12,227 bases of DNA. It comes from Thiotrichaceae bacterium. Lineage in GTDB: Bacteria > Pseudomonadota > Gammaproteobacteria > Thiotrichales > Thiotrichaceae. The stretch lies in NCBI GenBank assembly GCA_015494435.1, contig WGBH01000336.1, forward strand, positions 1-12,227, written 5' to 3'. The notes below the pieces were generated by a model. The model saw nothing but the letters and a program-made list of their open reading frames with translations, was not told the origin of the DNA and ran no database searches. The first letter of the stretch is position 1; every line of letters starts with the position of its first letter. Made by a program: the position numbers and the translations under genes. Positions 6,460 through 12,227 of this stretch are shown here, one piece after another.

Positions 6460-6894
6460 ATGGATAATCCACTCACCTCATGGCAGTTTTGGGCGGTACT
6501 TTCGGCTGTATTTGCGGCCTTAACAGCAATTTTTGCTAAAATTGGCATTGAGAATATTAACTCAGATTTTGCAACATTTATTCGCACTATTGTCATTCTA
6601 TGCGTCTTAAGTGGGATTATATTAGTCACCCATCAATATCAATCTTTATCAGCTATTTCATCTAAAAGTTTACTCTTTTTGATACTTTCAGGGCTTGCCA
6701 CAGGTGCATCATGGCTTTGTTATTTTCGTGCATTAAAACTAGGCGATGCTTCACAAGTTGCACCTGTTGATAAACTGAGTGTCGTGTTGGTTGCTATATT
6801 TGGGGTGATTTTTTTAAGTGAAAAACTCTCGGTTATAAATTGGTTAGGGATTGGGTTAATCACGGTAGGGGCTTTATTGGTAGCGATAAAATAA
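6460..6894 (+). CDS. single-domain EamA/DMT family transporter
   Basis: The 144-residue inner-membrane protein has five predicted helices at about 8-28, 38-57, 69-89, 101-119 and 124-142. It is one EamA unit, the half-size form that occurs widely and is thought to act as a dimer. Family marks are the N-terminal ALTAIFAKIGI block, the LATGASWLCYFRALKLGDASQVAPVDKLS stretch at 79-107 and the FLSEKL..WLGIGLI.VGALLV end. The substrate is unknown, because members include small metabolite exporters. GGAG at 6449-6452 lies 7 nt before the ATG. The length is normal for the single-domain form, so this is not a truncated double-domain protein. Confidence 0.88.
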   Translation: MDNPLTSWQFWAVLSAVFAALTAIFAKIGIENINSDFATFIRTIVILCVLSGIILVTHQYQSLSAISSKSLLFLILSGLATGASWLCYFRALKLGDASQVAPVDKLSVVLVAIFGVIFLSEKLSVINWLGIGLITVGALLVAIK

Positions 6895-6905
6895 CCCCAT
6901 TTTTT
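6868..6905 (+). terminator. possible Rho-independent terminator
   Basis: GGGG (6868-6871) pairs with CCCC (6895-6898), and TTTAT (6873-6877) pairs with ATAAA (6886-6890). An asymmetric internal loop separates the two stems. A then six T follow at 6899-6905. The stem overlaps the end of the transporter gene. The T-run and position fit a terminator, but the interrupted stem is not strong. Confidence 0.4.
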
Positions 6906-6973
6906 GATGCTTGTAATTTATACTTTTTCTTTACCATTTCTTAGATACACTTATCCCGTAAACTTCATTATTT

Positions 6974-6986
6974 GCGACGGGGTTAC
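6974..6986 (+). repeat. half copy (C) of the 27-bp palindromic repeat
   Basis: GCGACGGGGTTAC matches the left half of the palindrome exactly, then similarity stops at about 6987. It is a truncated copy 80 bp after the transporter gene, and the missing half suggests erosion or deletion. Confidence 0.5.
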
Positions 6987-7049
6987 TATTAAATCCTTTA
7001 AATCAATACTTTCGCCATTAAGCACGTAACCTCTCATAATCTACAGGTA

Positions 7050-7628
7050 ATGCAATATTCACATTTTTATTCTACACTATTCCCCACAAGTTCAAACAAA
7101 CCTAAACTCCCATCCATCCCAGAAGATGAGCACACCCCGCTCATTGATATGCTACTTGAATCTATTTAGTGGCAAGCGCAATGTGTTAGCGATTTGGAAG
7201 GTGAAATTCAGGATCTAAAAAAAGAAACTAAAAAGCCGACGTTTAAATCGAGCAAAATGGATGAAAACACCGAAGACAAAGCGGCAGAAGATAAGAAAAA
7301 GAAGAAAAAGCCAAGATGAAAGAAAAAACAGAATTTAAAAGTGTATGATGAAAAAATCATTCAACCTGATGATATTCCAGAAGGTGCTCGTTTTAAGGGA
7401 TATAAGGATATTATCGTACAAGATATTGTGATTAAACTCCATAATACCCGCTATCTTTTAGCTCAGTACGAAACCGAAGATGGCAAGTATATGACAAGTC
7501 AATTGCCCAAAGGCATGACAGGACATTGGGGAAGTACACTTCACAGTTATATTTTGCATCAATACCATCACCAACATGTGACGCAACCTTTATTGCTGCC
7601 TTCCATTGCTCTATCAACTTACCACTGA
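7050..7628 (+). pseudogene. decayed IS66-type transposase, N-terminal fragment
   Basis: One frame from ATG 7050 gives the N-terminus of an IS66-family (TnpC-like) transposase, with in-frame stops TAG at 7167-7169 and TGA at 7317-7319. Before the first stop are LPSIPEDEHTPLIDMLLESI, the proline/acidic opening of the family. Between the stops is the coiled-coil segment VSDLEGEIQDLKKE with a Lys-rich tail. After them come IIQPDDIPEGARFKGYKDIIVQDI and HNTRY, then GHWGSTLHSYILHQYHHQHVTQPLLL, ending near 7598. Those blocks (IPEG.RFKGY, VQD, H..RY, YHHQHVTQPLL) are as I recall them from the family. Resemblance stops after QPLLL, and the DDE catalytic domain is absent. No companion TnpA/TnpB genes or terminal repeats are visible. 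Confidence 0.78.
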
Positions 7629-7641
7629 GGGATGAGGTATT

Positions 7642-7657
7642 GCTTATCCACCCTACA
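7642..7657 (+). repeat. half copy of the GTAGGGTGGATAAG repeat
   Basis: GCTTATCCACCCTACA is identical to 10051-10066, the right arm of the large palindrome between the two secretion genes. It sits 14 bp after the end of the transposase remnant. The partner arm is missing. Confidence 0.6.
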
Positions 7658-7936
7658 CTCAAGCTCTATTCCTTACGTTATAGGCTATACTGCAATAATC
7701 AAGTTACACGAAAAAGCATATGTTGTAGGTAGAGAAAATACGAGGATTAATTTAACTATTTTGGGACTTTTTTCCCAAATAGAAGATAACCTTTTGTTGC
7801 ACTCATACCACTCATTGTGGGTAATTATGTCACCAAAATAAAAGGAAAGTAAAACTAAAGGCTTAAATATTGTTTTATTTATACCACTTATTGTCGTTTA
7901 TTTGCCTTCCTGTAGCCTTAATTCAATGACATAGGC

Positions 7937-7965
7937 TTGATAATAAAGACAAGGTCATTTAAGAT
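7937..7965 (+). promoter_or_regulatory. possible sigma-70 promoter of the secretion cassette
   Basis: TTGATA (7937-7942), a 17-bp spacer and TAAGAT (7960-7965) form a fair sigma-70 match (5/6 and 4/6). Transcription would begin near 7972, giving a leader of about 240 nt that carries palindromic copy D and the second repeat family. A closer weak alternative is TTGAAA at 8156-8161, with TATCTG 17 bp on. Confidence 0.3.
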
Positions 7966-8080
7966 TGAGTGCAATGTGTCCCTTGTTTTAGCGTTTTTCA
8001 TGCTTATATCTATAGCCACGATAGATTGAGCTTTGGGTAAGTTGGATTAGTTTGTTAAGCTGGCGAGGCATTAAAACGTT

Positions 8081-8107
8081 TTGGCGGGATTACAAACCCC
8101 GTCGGGC
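8081..8107 (+). repeat. 27-bp palindromic repeat, copy D
   Basis: GGCGGGATTACAAACCCCGTCGGGC from 8083 is a near-consensus copy of the dispersed palindrome; its left arm has GGCGGGA in place of CGACGGGG. It lies 107 bp before the exporter gene, directly followed by the second repeat family at 8110. Confidence 0.7.
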
Positions 8108-8109
8108 AT

Positions 8110-8161
8110 AGGCTTTCACTCCTTTTAGACTTGAAAAGCTGAAGCTTTCATTCCTTTGAAA
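8110..8161 (+). repeat. AAGCTTTCATTCCTTT-type tandem pair
   Basis: Two units, AGGCTTTCACTCCTTTTA (8110-8127) and AAGCTGAAGCTTTCATTCCTTT (about 8136-8157), share GCTTTCA.TCCTTT. The second contains a palindrome, GAAAAGCT-GA-AGCTTTC. The same pair type occurs after the patatin gene at 6235-6292. Confidence 0.55.
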
Positions 8162-8213
8162 CTTGGACTTCTAGCCATTATCTGCATCCTTTACTTTTAA
8201 TCGGGTTTTTTTT

Positions 8214-9968
8214 ATGAGCAAACTTTACACTTCCTCTAAGCCTGAGTTAAAACAGATCTTTGCGTCATTGCGTTCTAGCTTTTTATTTGTTGCTATCTTT
8301 AGTTTTTTTATCAATATTTTAATGTTGGTTCCGCCGATTTATATGTTGCAGGTTTATGATCGAGTGATGGCGAGTCGTAGTGAAGAAACGTTGTTGATGA
8401 TCACTTTAGTACTTGTGTGGCTTTTTTTAACCATGGGGTTGCTGGATTTTGTGCGTTCACGGATGCTAATTCGTCTTAGTGCGAAAATAGATGATCGTTT
8501 AAGTACGCGCATTTATGAGGTGGTGAGTAAAGCGTCTTTGACTCAACCGGGGAATAATACGGCTCAGCCTCTGAATGATTTGAACTCTATGCGTCAATTT
8601 ATGACGGGTGTGGGACCGTTGGCTTTTTTTGATTTGCCTTGGGTTCCTATTTACTTCTTGCTTTTGTATGCCTTTCATCCTTGGTTGGCTTATTTTGCAT
8701 TGTTTGCTGCCTTGGTTTTGATTACGGTTACTCTTATTAATAGCTTTTCTACTAACGAGCCTTTGGTGGAGGCACAAAATTCATCGGCACAGTCTTCTCA
8801 GCTGATGCAGGCGCAGTTGCGTAATTCGCAGGTGATTCATGCAATGGGAATGCTGAGCAATATGCACAATCGCTGGTTACATTCCCATCTTGAATCGTTG
8901 CAAAATCAAGGTAAAGCTTCTGACCGGGCGTCTATTTGGGCGAATATGAGTAAAACATTACGCATGTTGTTTCAGTCCTTGATGCTAGGCTTAGGGGCTT
9001 ATTTGGCGATTAGTAATCAAATATCGGGGGGTATGATCATTGCGGGTTCTATTTTAATGGGGCGAGCATTGGCACCGATTGATCAAATACTCGGTGCATG
9101 GAAGCCCTTTTCAGCGGCTCGCAGCAGTTACAAACGTTTGAATGAGTTATTAAGCGCTTATCCTGTTGAGGCGGCACCGATGTCATTGCCACCTCCGAAA
9201 GGAAATATTAGCGCTGAACAGTTGATGGTTATGGCACCTGGTACGCGAAATGTGGTATTGCAAGGCGTTACCTTTGCAGTTAATGCAGGTGAGGCGCTGG
9301 TGGTGCTTGGCCCTAGCGCGGCGGGAAAGTCTTCTTTAATACGTGCGATTGTGGGTGTATGGCCAAGCACGTCAGGCACAGTGCGTATTGATGGTACAGA
9401 GGTTGGTCACTGGAACCGTGAAGAGCTGGGCCCTTATATTGGTTATTTACCGCAGGATGTGGAGTTGTTTGGCGGCACGGTGGCTGAAAATATTTCCCGT
9501 TTTGGTGAAACTGATCCTGATAAAGTGGTGGCTGCGGCTAAGATTGCGGGGGTTGATGAGTTGATCCGTCATCTATCCGATGGTTATGATACACGCATTG
9601 GTGTGGGCGGGTCGAATTTATCAGGTGGACAGAGACAACGTATTGGACTCGCTAGAGCCTTATATGGTTCTCCTTCTTTGGTTATTTTAGATGAGCCGAA
9701 TGCGAATCTGGATGATGTGGGTGAGAAATGTTTAATTAACGCCTGTACTAAAATGAAACAGGCTGGCACCAGTTTGATTTTGGTTACTCATCGCCCTAAT
9801 ATTTTATCTATTGCGGATAAAATATTAATGCTAGTGGATGGAAAAATGCAACTATTTGGTGCTAGAGATCAGGTATTAAAGAAATTAGCGGAAACTAGAG
9901 CGGTTACTGATCCACTCCCCCCTAAGAAAACACCACCTCCTGCTACTGTTGTTAATATTCCTCAATAA
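8214..9968 (+). CDS. type I secretion system permease/ATPase (PrtD family)
   Basis: This is the inner-membrane ABC exporter of a type I secretion system, which drives an unfolded substrate through an HlyD adaptor and a TolC channel. At 584 residues it has PrtD-family length and lacks the N-terminal peptidase-like domain of HlyB. The membrane domain (about 20-310) opens with the family block FFINILMLVPPIYMLQVYDRVMASRS (31-56). The ATPase domain has Walker A GPSAAGKS (366-373), Q-loop Gln414, signature LSGGQRQR (469-476), Walker B LVILDEP with Glu494, and switch His526, all intact. A proline-rich tail follows at 568-576. There is no Shine-Dalgarno; the ATG directly follows eight T (8206-8213). 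Codon use looks richer in G-ending codons (TTG, GCG, GTG) than the neighbours. The adaptor gene follows after 159 bp. Confidence 0.95.
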   Translation: MSKLYTSSKPELKQIFASLRSSFLFVAIFSFFINILMLVPPIYMLQVYDRVMASRSEETLLMITLVLVWLFLTMGLLDFVRSRMLIRLSAKIDDRLSTRIYEVVSKASLTQPGNNTAQPLNDLNSMRQFMTGVGPLAFFDLPWVPIYFLLLYAFHPWLAYFALFAALVLITVTLINSFSTNEPLVEAQNSSAQSSQLMQAQLRNSQVIHAMGMLSNMHNRWLHSHLESLQNQGKASDRASIWANMSKTLRMLFQSLMLGLGAYLAISNQISGGMIIAGSILMGRALAPIDQILGAWKPFSAARSSYKRLNELLSAYPVEAAPMSLPPPKGNISAEQLMVMAPGTRNVVLQGVTFAVNAGEALVVLGPSAAGKSSLIRAIVGVWPSTSGTVRIDGTEVGHWNREELGPYIGYLPQDVELFGGTVAENISRFGETDPDKVVAAAKIAGVDELIRHLSDGYDTRIGVGGSNLSGGQRQRIGLARALYGSPSLVILDEPNANLDDVGEKCLINACTKMKQAGTSLILVTHRPNILSIADKILMLVDGKMQLFGARDQVLKKLAETRAVTDPLPPKKTPPPATVVNIPQ

Positions 9969-9972
9969 CAAT

Positions 9973-10085
9973 ACCTTCGCTAAATCTACTGTAGGGTGGA
10001 TAAGTGTCATGCATCCACCGCAATACGTTGATTTTGGTGGATGCGCTATCGCTTATCCACCCTACAAATCACGATTGGCGAAGGT
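9973..10085. repeat. nested palindrome between exporter and adaptor genes
   Basis: Three nested pairs of arms share one centre. ACCTTCGC (9973-9980) pairs with 10078-10085. TGTAGGGTGGATAAG (9990-10004) pairs with 10052-10066 over 15 bp. GCATCCACC (10011-10019) pairs with 10036-10044. The whole 113 bp can fold into one long cruciform or RNA stem. It fills most of the gap inside the two-gene cassette, and its middle arm recurs as a half copy at 7642-7657. There is no T-run, so a classic terminator is unlikely. Attenuation, RNA processing or stabilisation of the upstream message are possible roles. Confidence 0.85.
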
Positions 10086-10127
10086 GTTAAATAAAGAAGT
10101 TCCTAAATTTCTATAAGGTTAAATGCT

Positions 10128-11504
10128 ATGAGTAAAAATCTGGGTAATGTGATTGAGGGTGGGCTTGTTGTTGCGGAGTCTAAAACGCATTCTGCAGCCA
10201 GTATCCAATTGAAAAAAAGTGATTGGTTTTATCGATTTTTTGGTTTTTTAGTTATTTTTATTACCTTTGGTTTATTGATTGGCTGGGCAGGCTCTGCTCC
10301 CTTGGCCAGTGCTATTACCGCTCCTGGTACAATACAGGTAGCCGCTAGAAATAAGGTGGTACAACATCTTGAAAATGGCAAGGTCGATAAAATCTATGTT
10401 AAAGAAGGGGATATTGTAAAAAAAGGGGATATTCTCTTACGCCTTGATAGTAAAGCATTGCGTCTACAGCTTAATGCAACCCAAGCACAGATATGGGAGT
10501 CACTGGCAAGTCAGCAACGGTTACGCGCAGAACGGGATAATATTCCACTCCGATTTTCTCAAGAACTCCTTTCTGCAGCTAAAAAATCCAGTTCTTTACG
10601 TGACATTTTAAAAACACAGCGTAAAATATTTTCTTTAGGTAGCAGTACACTGAATCAAAGTAGGGCTGTTTTAGCGCAACGCAAAAAACAAGCACAACAA
10701 CAGATTTTAGGGAATAAACAGGTGTTAATGAGCCTGTATCGACGTAAAGCATCGCTAGAAAAAGACCTTGCCTCTTTAAGACCTTTAGATCAACAACGAC
10801 TTATCCCGCGTAATGAATTGCGTTCTAAAGAACGAGAATACAACGCCCTTTTAGGCGATATTTCGAGTCGAAAATTTGATATAGAACGTCTCAATGAGGT
10901 CAGATCAGAGCAAAACCAACAGCAAGGCTTAGAGAAAAAACGCTATTTGCAAAATCTAAATCTGGAGCTTAGGGATTTAGAGCGTCGTCATATTGAACTT
11001 GTGGCAACCAAAGAACGTCTTGAGGAAAAACTGTCTCATATTGATATTGTCGCCCCTGTTGCTGGAAAAATTGAGAAATTTGATGTGGTCACCATTGGCG
11101 CAGTTATTCAAGCAGGTACGCCTATTATGGAGATTGTTCCTTTGGATTCTAAGTTTACTATTATTGCTAATATCTCAGTCACAGATATTGATAATCTTAA
11201 AATTGGGCAACAAGCTGAAATCAGACTTTCTATCTTTGATGATGCGCGCTACTTTGAAACCATGTATGCAACCGTGGAAAATATTGCCGCCGATACCACG
11301 CTCGATAGACAAACGGGGTTTAGTTATTATAAAACCCGTTTAAATATCTCTAAAAAAATTGTTAAGGAACTTGAAGCACGCAAAGTAAAACTAGTGGCAG
11401 GGATGCCTGTTGAGGTCGTTATCAAAACAGGTGAACGGACGGTATTGGAGTATTTTTTGAAACCATTGAAGCAGATGCTTGATAATGCTTTGAATGAGTA
11501 TTAA
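10128..11504 (+). CDS. HlyD family type I secretion periplasmic adaptor
   Basis: This is the membrane-fusion partner of the exporter at 8214. The 458-residue protein has a cytoplasmic N-terminus (1-35) and one membrane helix at about 37-54. The first half of the lipoyl-like domain is HLENGKVDKIYVKEGDIVKKGDILLRLD (80-107). A long alpha-hairpin coiled coil spans about 110-305, and the second lipoyl half follows at IVAPVAGKI (307-315). A beta-barrel region precedes the family end block LVAGMPVEVVIKTGERTVLEYFLKPL (422-447). Length and order are typical of the PrtE/HlyD family. AAGG at 10115-10118 lies 9 nt before the ATG. An out-of-frame ATG at 10123 opens a two-codon ORF that ends across the true start. 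No TolC gene follows, so the channel must be encoded elsewhere. Confidence 0.95.
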   Translation: MSKNLGNVIEGGLVVAESKTHSAASIQLKKSDWFYRFFGFLVIFITFGLLIGWAGSAPLASAITAPGTIQVAARNKVVQHLENGKVDKIYVKEGDIVKKGDILLRLDSKALRLQLNATQAQIWESLASQQRLRAERDNIPLRFSQELLSAAKKSSSLRDILKTQRKIFSLGSSTLNQSRAVLAQRKKQAQQQILGNKQVLMSLYRRKASLEKDLASLRPLDQQRLIPRNELRSKEREYNALLGDISSRKFDIERLNEVRSEQNQQQGLEKKRYLQNLNLELRDLERRHIELVATKERLEEKLSHIDIVAPVAGKIEKFDVVTIGAVIQAGTPIMEIVPLDSKFTIIANISVTDIDNLKIGQQAEIRLSIFDDARYFETMYATVENIAADTTLDRQTGFSYYKTRLNISKKIVKELEARKVKLVAGMPVEVVIKTGERTVLEYFLKPLKQMLDNALNEY

Positions 11505-11509
11505 GCGTT

Positions 11510-11536
11510 TCGACGGGGTTACAAATCCTGTCGGGC
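11510..11536 (+). repeat. 27-bp palindromic repeat, copy E
   Basis: TCGACGGGGTTAC (left) and GTCGGGC (right) form a near-consensus copy starting 6 bp after the adaptor stop codon. Its position suggests a 3'-end stem for the secretion message. Only scattered T follow, so termination there is uncertain. Confidence 0.75.
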
Positions 11537-11559
11537 GCATTCTTCATCTGTATTTTCTT

Positions 11560-11583
11560 GTTCCTAAATTCCCATTTGGGAAC
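11560..11583. repeat. small hairpin, GTTCC..GGAAC type
   Basis: TTCCC (11569-11573) and GGGAA (11578-11582) pair over a 4-nt loop; alternatively GTTCC (11560-11564) pairs with GGAAC (11579-11583). It is the second hairpin in the cluster between the convergent adaptor and glycosyltransferase genes. Confidence 0.45.
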
Positions 11584-11588
11584 ACACT

Positions 11589-11639
11589 GCCAGAAATTCC
11601 ATTTCGCCCCCCGTTATGGAAATAGAATTTCCAGATGGC
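11589..11639. repeat. interrupted hairpin, GAAATTC..GAATTTC
   Basis: GCCA (11589-11592) and GAAATTC (11593-11599) pair with GAATTTC (11625-11631) and TGGC (11636-11639), with a CAGA-type bulge on the right arm. CAT/ATG pairs lie further inside. The element is imperfect but clearly self-complementary. Confidence 0.45.
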
Positions 11640-11664
11640 GTTACCAAATAAGAATTTGGTAACG
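11639..11664. repeat. perfect 11-bp hairpin CGTTACCAAAT / ATTTGGTAACG
   Basis: The arms 11639-11649 and 11654-11664 are perfect complements around an AAGA loop, 24 bp past the stop codon of the minus-strand glycosyltransferase. No T-run follows on either strand. It resembles the GTTACC..GGTAAC hairpins scattered in some large-celled sulfur bacteria and cyanobacteria (from memory). Confidence 0.7.
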
Positions 11665-11688
11665 AGGAATAAAAATCGAAGAGAGCGG

Positions 11689-12227
11689 TTATAAAATAGT
11701 AAGTAATTTTTTCGCATTTTCATCCCATGTCATATAGGGCATTTGTTTCGATTTTATATGTTGATTTTGATGGTATTGCCCTAACCATGTTTCTATTGAT
11801 GAGGCTAATTTATTGGCGTTACAGCTATCTTCAAAGTAGTAGGCATAATCACCCGCAACTTCTCTAAACACGGCAATGTCTCTCGCGATAATGGGGAGGT
11901 CATGCATTGCTCCTTCAATTAATGGTAGCCCAAAGCCTTCATCTTCACTGGCGACAATTAAACAGTCTGCATTTTGATAGCATTTTTCTAGTTCTTCATC
12001 GTTAATAAACGCTAGGTAAGATAGGTTTGTTCCTGATCTGGGGTACATTTTTAGTCTTTGTTGCAATTTGTCCATCATCCAGCCTATTTTCCCTACTATG
12101 ACTAGGTTGATGTTATAGGCTTTTTCCCAGAGTATTTCAAAGGCTTGTAATACTTGTTGGTGTGCTTTTCTAGGTTCTATTGTCCCTACCATTAAAAAAG
12201 TGACAGCGTCATTATTAGATTTAATTT
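11689..12227 (-). CDS. glycosyltransferase, GT4-like GT-B fold, C-terminal part
   Basis: Reading continues to the window edge, so the N-terminal acceptor domain is outside and the start is not seen; about 178 residues are visible. The piece is the C-terminal nucleotide-sugar domain of a group 1 (GT4-type) transferase. It has VTFLMVGTIEPRKAH, the phosphate-contact strand with Arg-Lys, then NLVIVGKIGW, LAFINDEELEKCYQNADCLIVAS and EDEGFGLPLIEG. The last holds the EX7E-type pair that binds the sugar donor. Its likely role is transfer of a sugar to a cell-surface polysaccharide or glycolipid. The methionine at 12192 lies inside the conserved FLMVGT strand and is not the true start. It converges with the adaptor gene across a hairpin cluster. 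Confidence 0.9.
   Translation of the reverse strand, partial: IKSNNDAVTFLMVGTIEPRKAHQQVLQAFEILWEKAYNINLVIVGKIGWMMDKLQQRLKMYPRSGTNLSYLAFINDEELEKCYQNADCLIVASEDEGFGLPLIEGAMHDLPIIARDIAVFREVAGDYAYYFEDSCNANKLASSIETWLGQYHQNQHIKSKQMPYMTWDENAKKLLTIL

Larger units (their letters stand above)
7629..8080. other. non-coding stretch before the secretion cassette
   Basis: No frame here looks like a gene; the few open frames lack homology and a ribosome site. It holds the half repeat at 7642, a hairpin at 7756-7782 and a possible promoter at 7937. The hairpin pairs CTATTTTGGGA with TCCCAAATAG, with one bulged base and a T-rich loop. The rest may be degraded insertion sequence, but nothing recognisable remains. 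Confidence 0.5.

Noticed and set aside
6432..6629. 65-codon minus-strand frame
   Set aside because: It is antisense to the start of the EamA transporter, whose ribosome site and motifs are clear.
6460..6894. EamA protein as a truncated double-domain transporter
   Set aside because: Half-size single-domain members are common, and this one has its own ribosome site, normal ends and a possible terminator.
7432..7841. frames on both strands over and after the transposase remnant (7432-7662, 7526-7732, 7632-7841)
   Set aside because: None shows homology or a ribosome site. They overlap each other, and the first two overlap the better supported IS66 frame.
4667..8161. possible CRISPR array from repeated palindromes
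   Set aside because: The copies are kilobases apart, vary in sequence and orientation, and have no regular spacers or cas genes.
6895..8213. search for a secreted RTX-type substrate gene next to the exporter
   Set aside because: No frame here has glycine/aspartate-rich nonapeptide repeats or any intact gene.
8499..9769. several frames within the exporter gene (8499-8777, 9158-9379, 9343-9564, 9584-9769)
   Set aside because: They are alternative frames of an intact ABC exporter with all ATPase motifs in the main frame.
10993..11343. 116-codon plus-strand frame
   Set aside because: It is a shifted frame inside the HlyD-family gene, leucine-rich by codon shift, without a start signal.

Overview
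The window is bacterial chromosomal DNA, AT-rich, with compact genes and intergenic stretches crowded with small palindromic repeats. The proteins (proline iminopeptidase, ComF, patatin-like lipoprotein, PrtD/HlyD-type secretion proteins) and a consensus CRP-type operator suggest a gammaproteobacterium. The repeat types (GACGGGGTTAC-type palindromes, GTTACC..GGTAAC hairpins, GTAGGGTGGATAAG repeats) recall filamentous sulfur bacteria of the Beggiatoa/Thiothrix kind, but that placement is recollection and was not tested. No tRNA, rRNA or CRISPR array was seen.

Left part (1-4376): a minus-strand proline iminopeptidase (156-1103) is divergent from a secreted phytase-like/esterase-like protein (1243-2244). 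That gene converges with comF (2255-2953, minus), leaving a 10-bp gap. Next comes an unrecognised 111-residue cytosolic protein (3213-3548), preceded by a long leader with two hairpins and a possible 46-codon ORF. It converges on an unrecognised secreted protein (3756-4376, minus) across a long imperfect hairpin.

Middle part (4377-8213): a 500-bp intergenic region holds a hairpin, a TGTGA-N6-TCACA operator and two copies of a 27-bp palindromic repeat. It leads to a patatin-like phospholipase lipoprotein (4880-6214). A single-domain EamA transporter follows (6460-6894). The next 1.3 kb has no intact gene. It contains a decayed N-terminal fragment of an IS66-type transposase (7050-7628) and several dispersed repeats.

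Right part (8214-12227): a two-gene type I secretion cassette, the inner-membrane ABC exporter (8214-9968) and the HlyD-family adaptor (10128-11504). The two genes are separated by a 113-bp nested palindrome. No outer-membrane TolC-type gene and no secreted substrate are present here, so both must lie elsewhere. A cluster of four hairpins separates the cassette from a convergent glycosyltransferase (11689 to the window edge, minus), whose N-terminal part is outside the window.

No clearly new multi-gene system is visible. The most unusual content is the density and placement of at least three dispersed palindrome families around expression units, the palindrome inside the secretion cassette, and the two unrecognised genes at 3213-4376.
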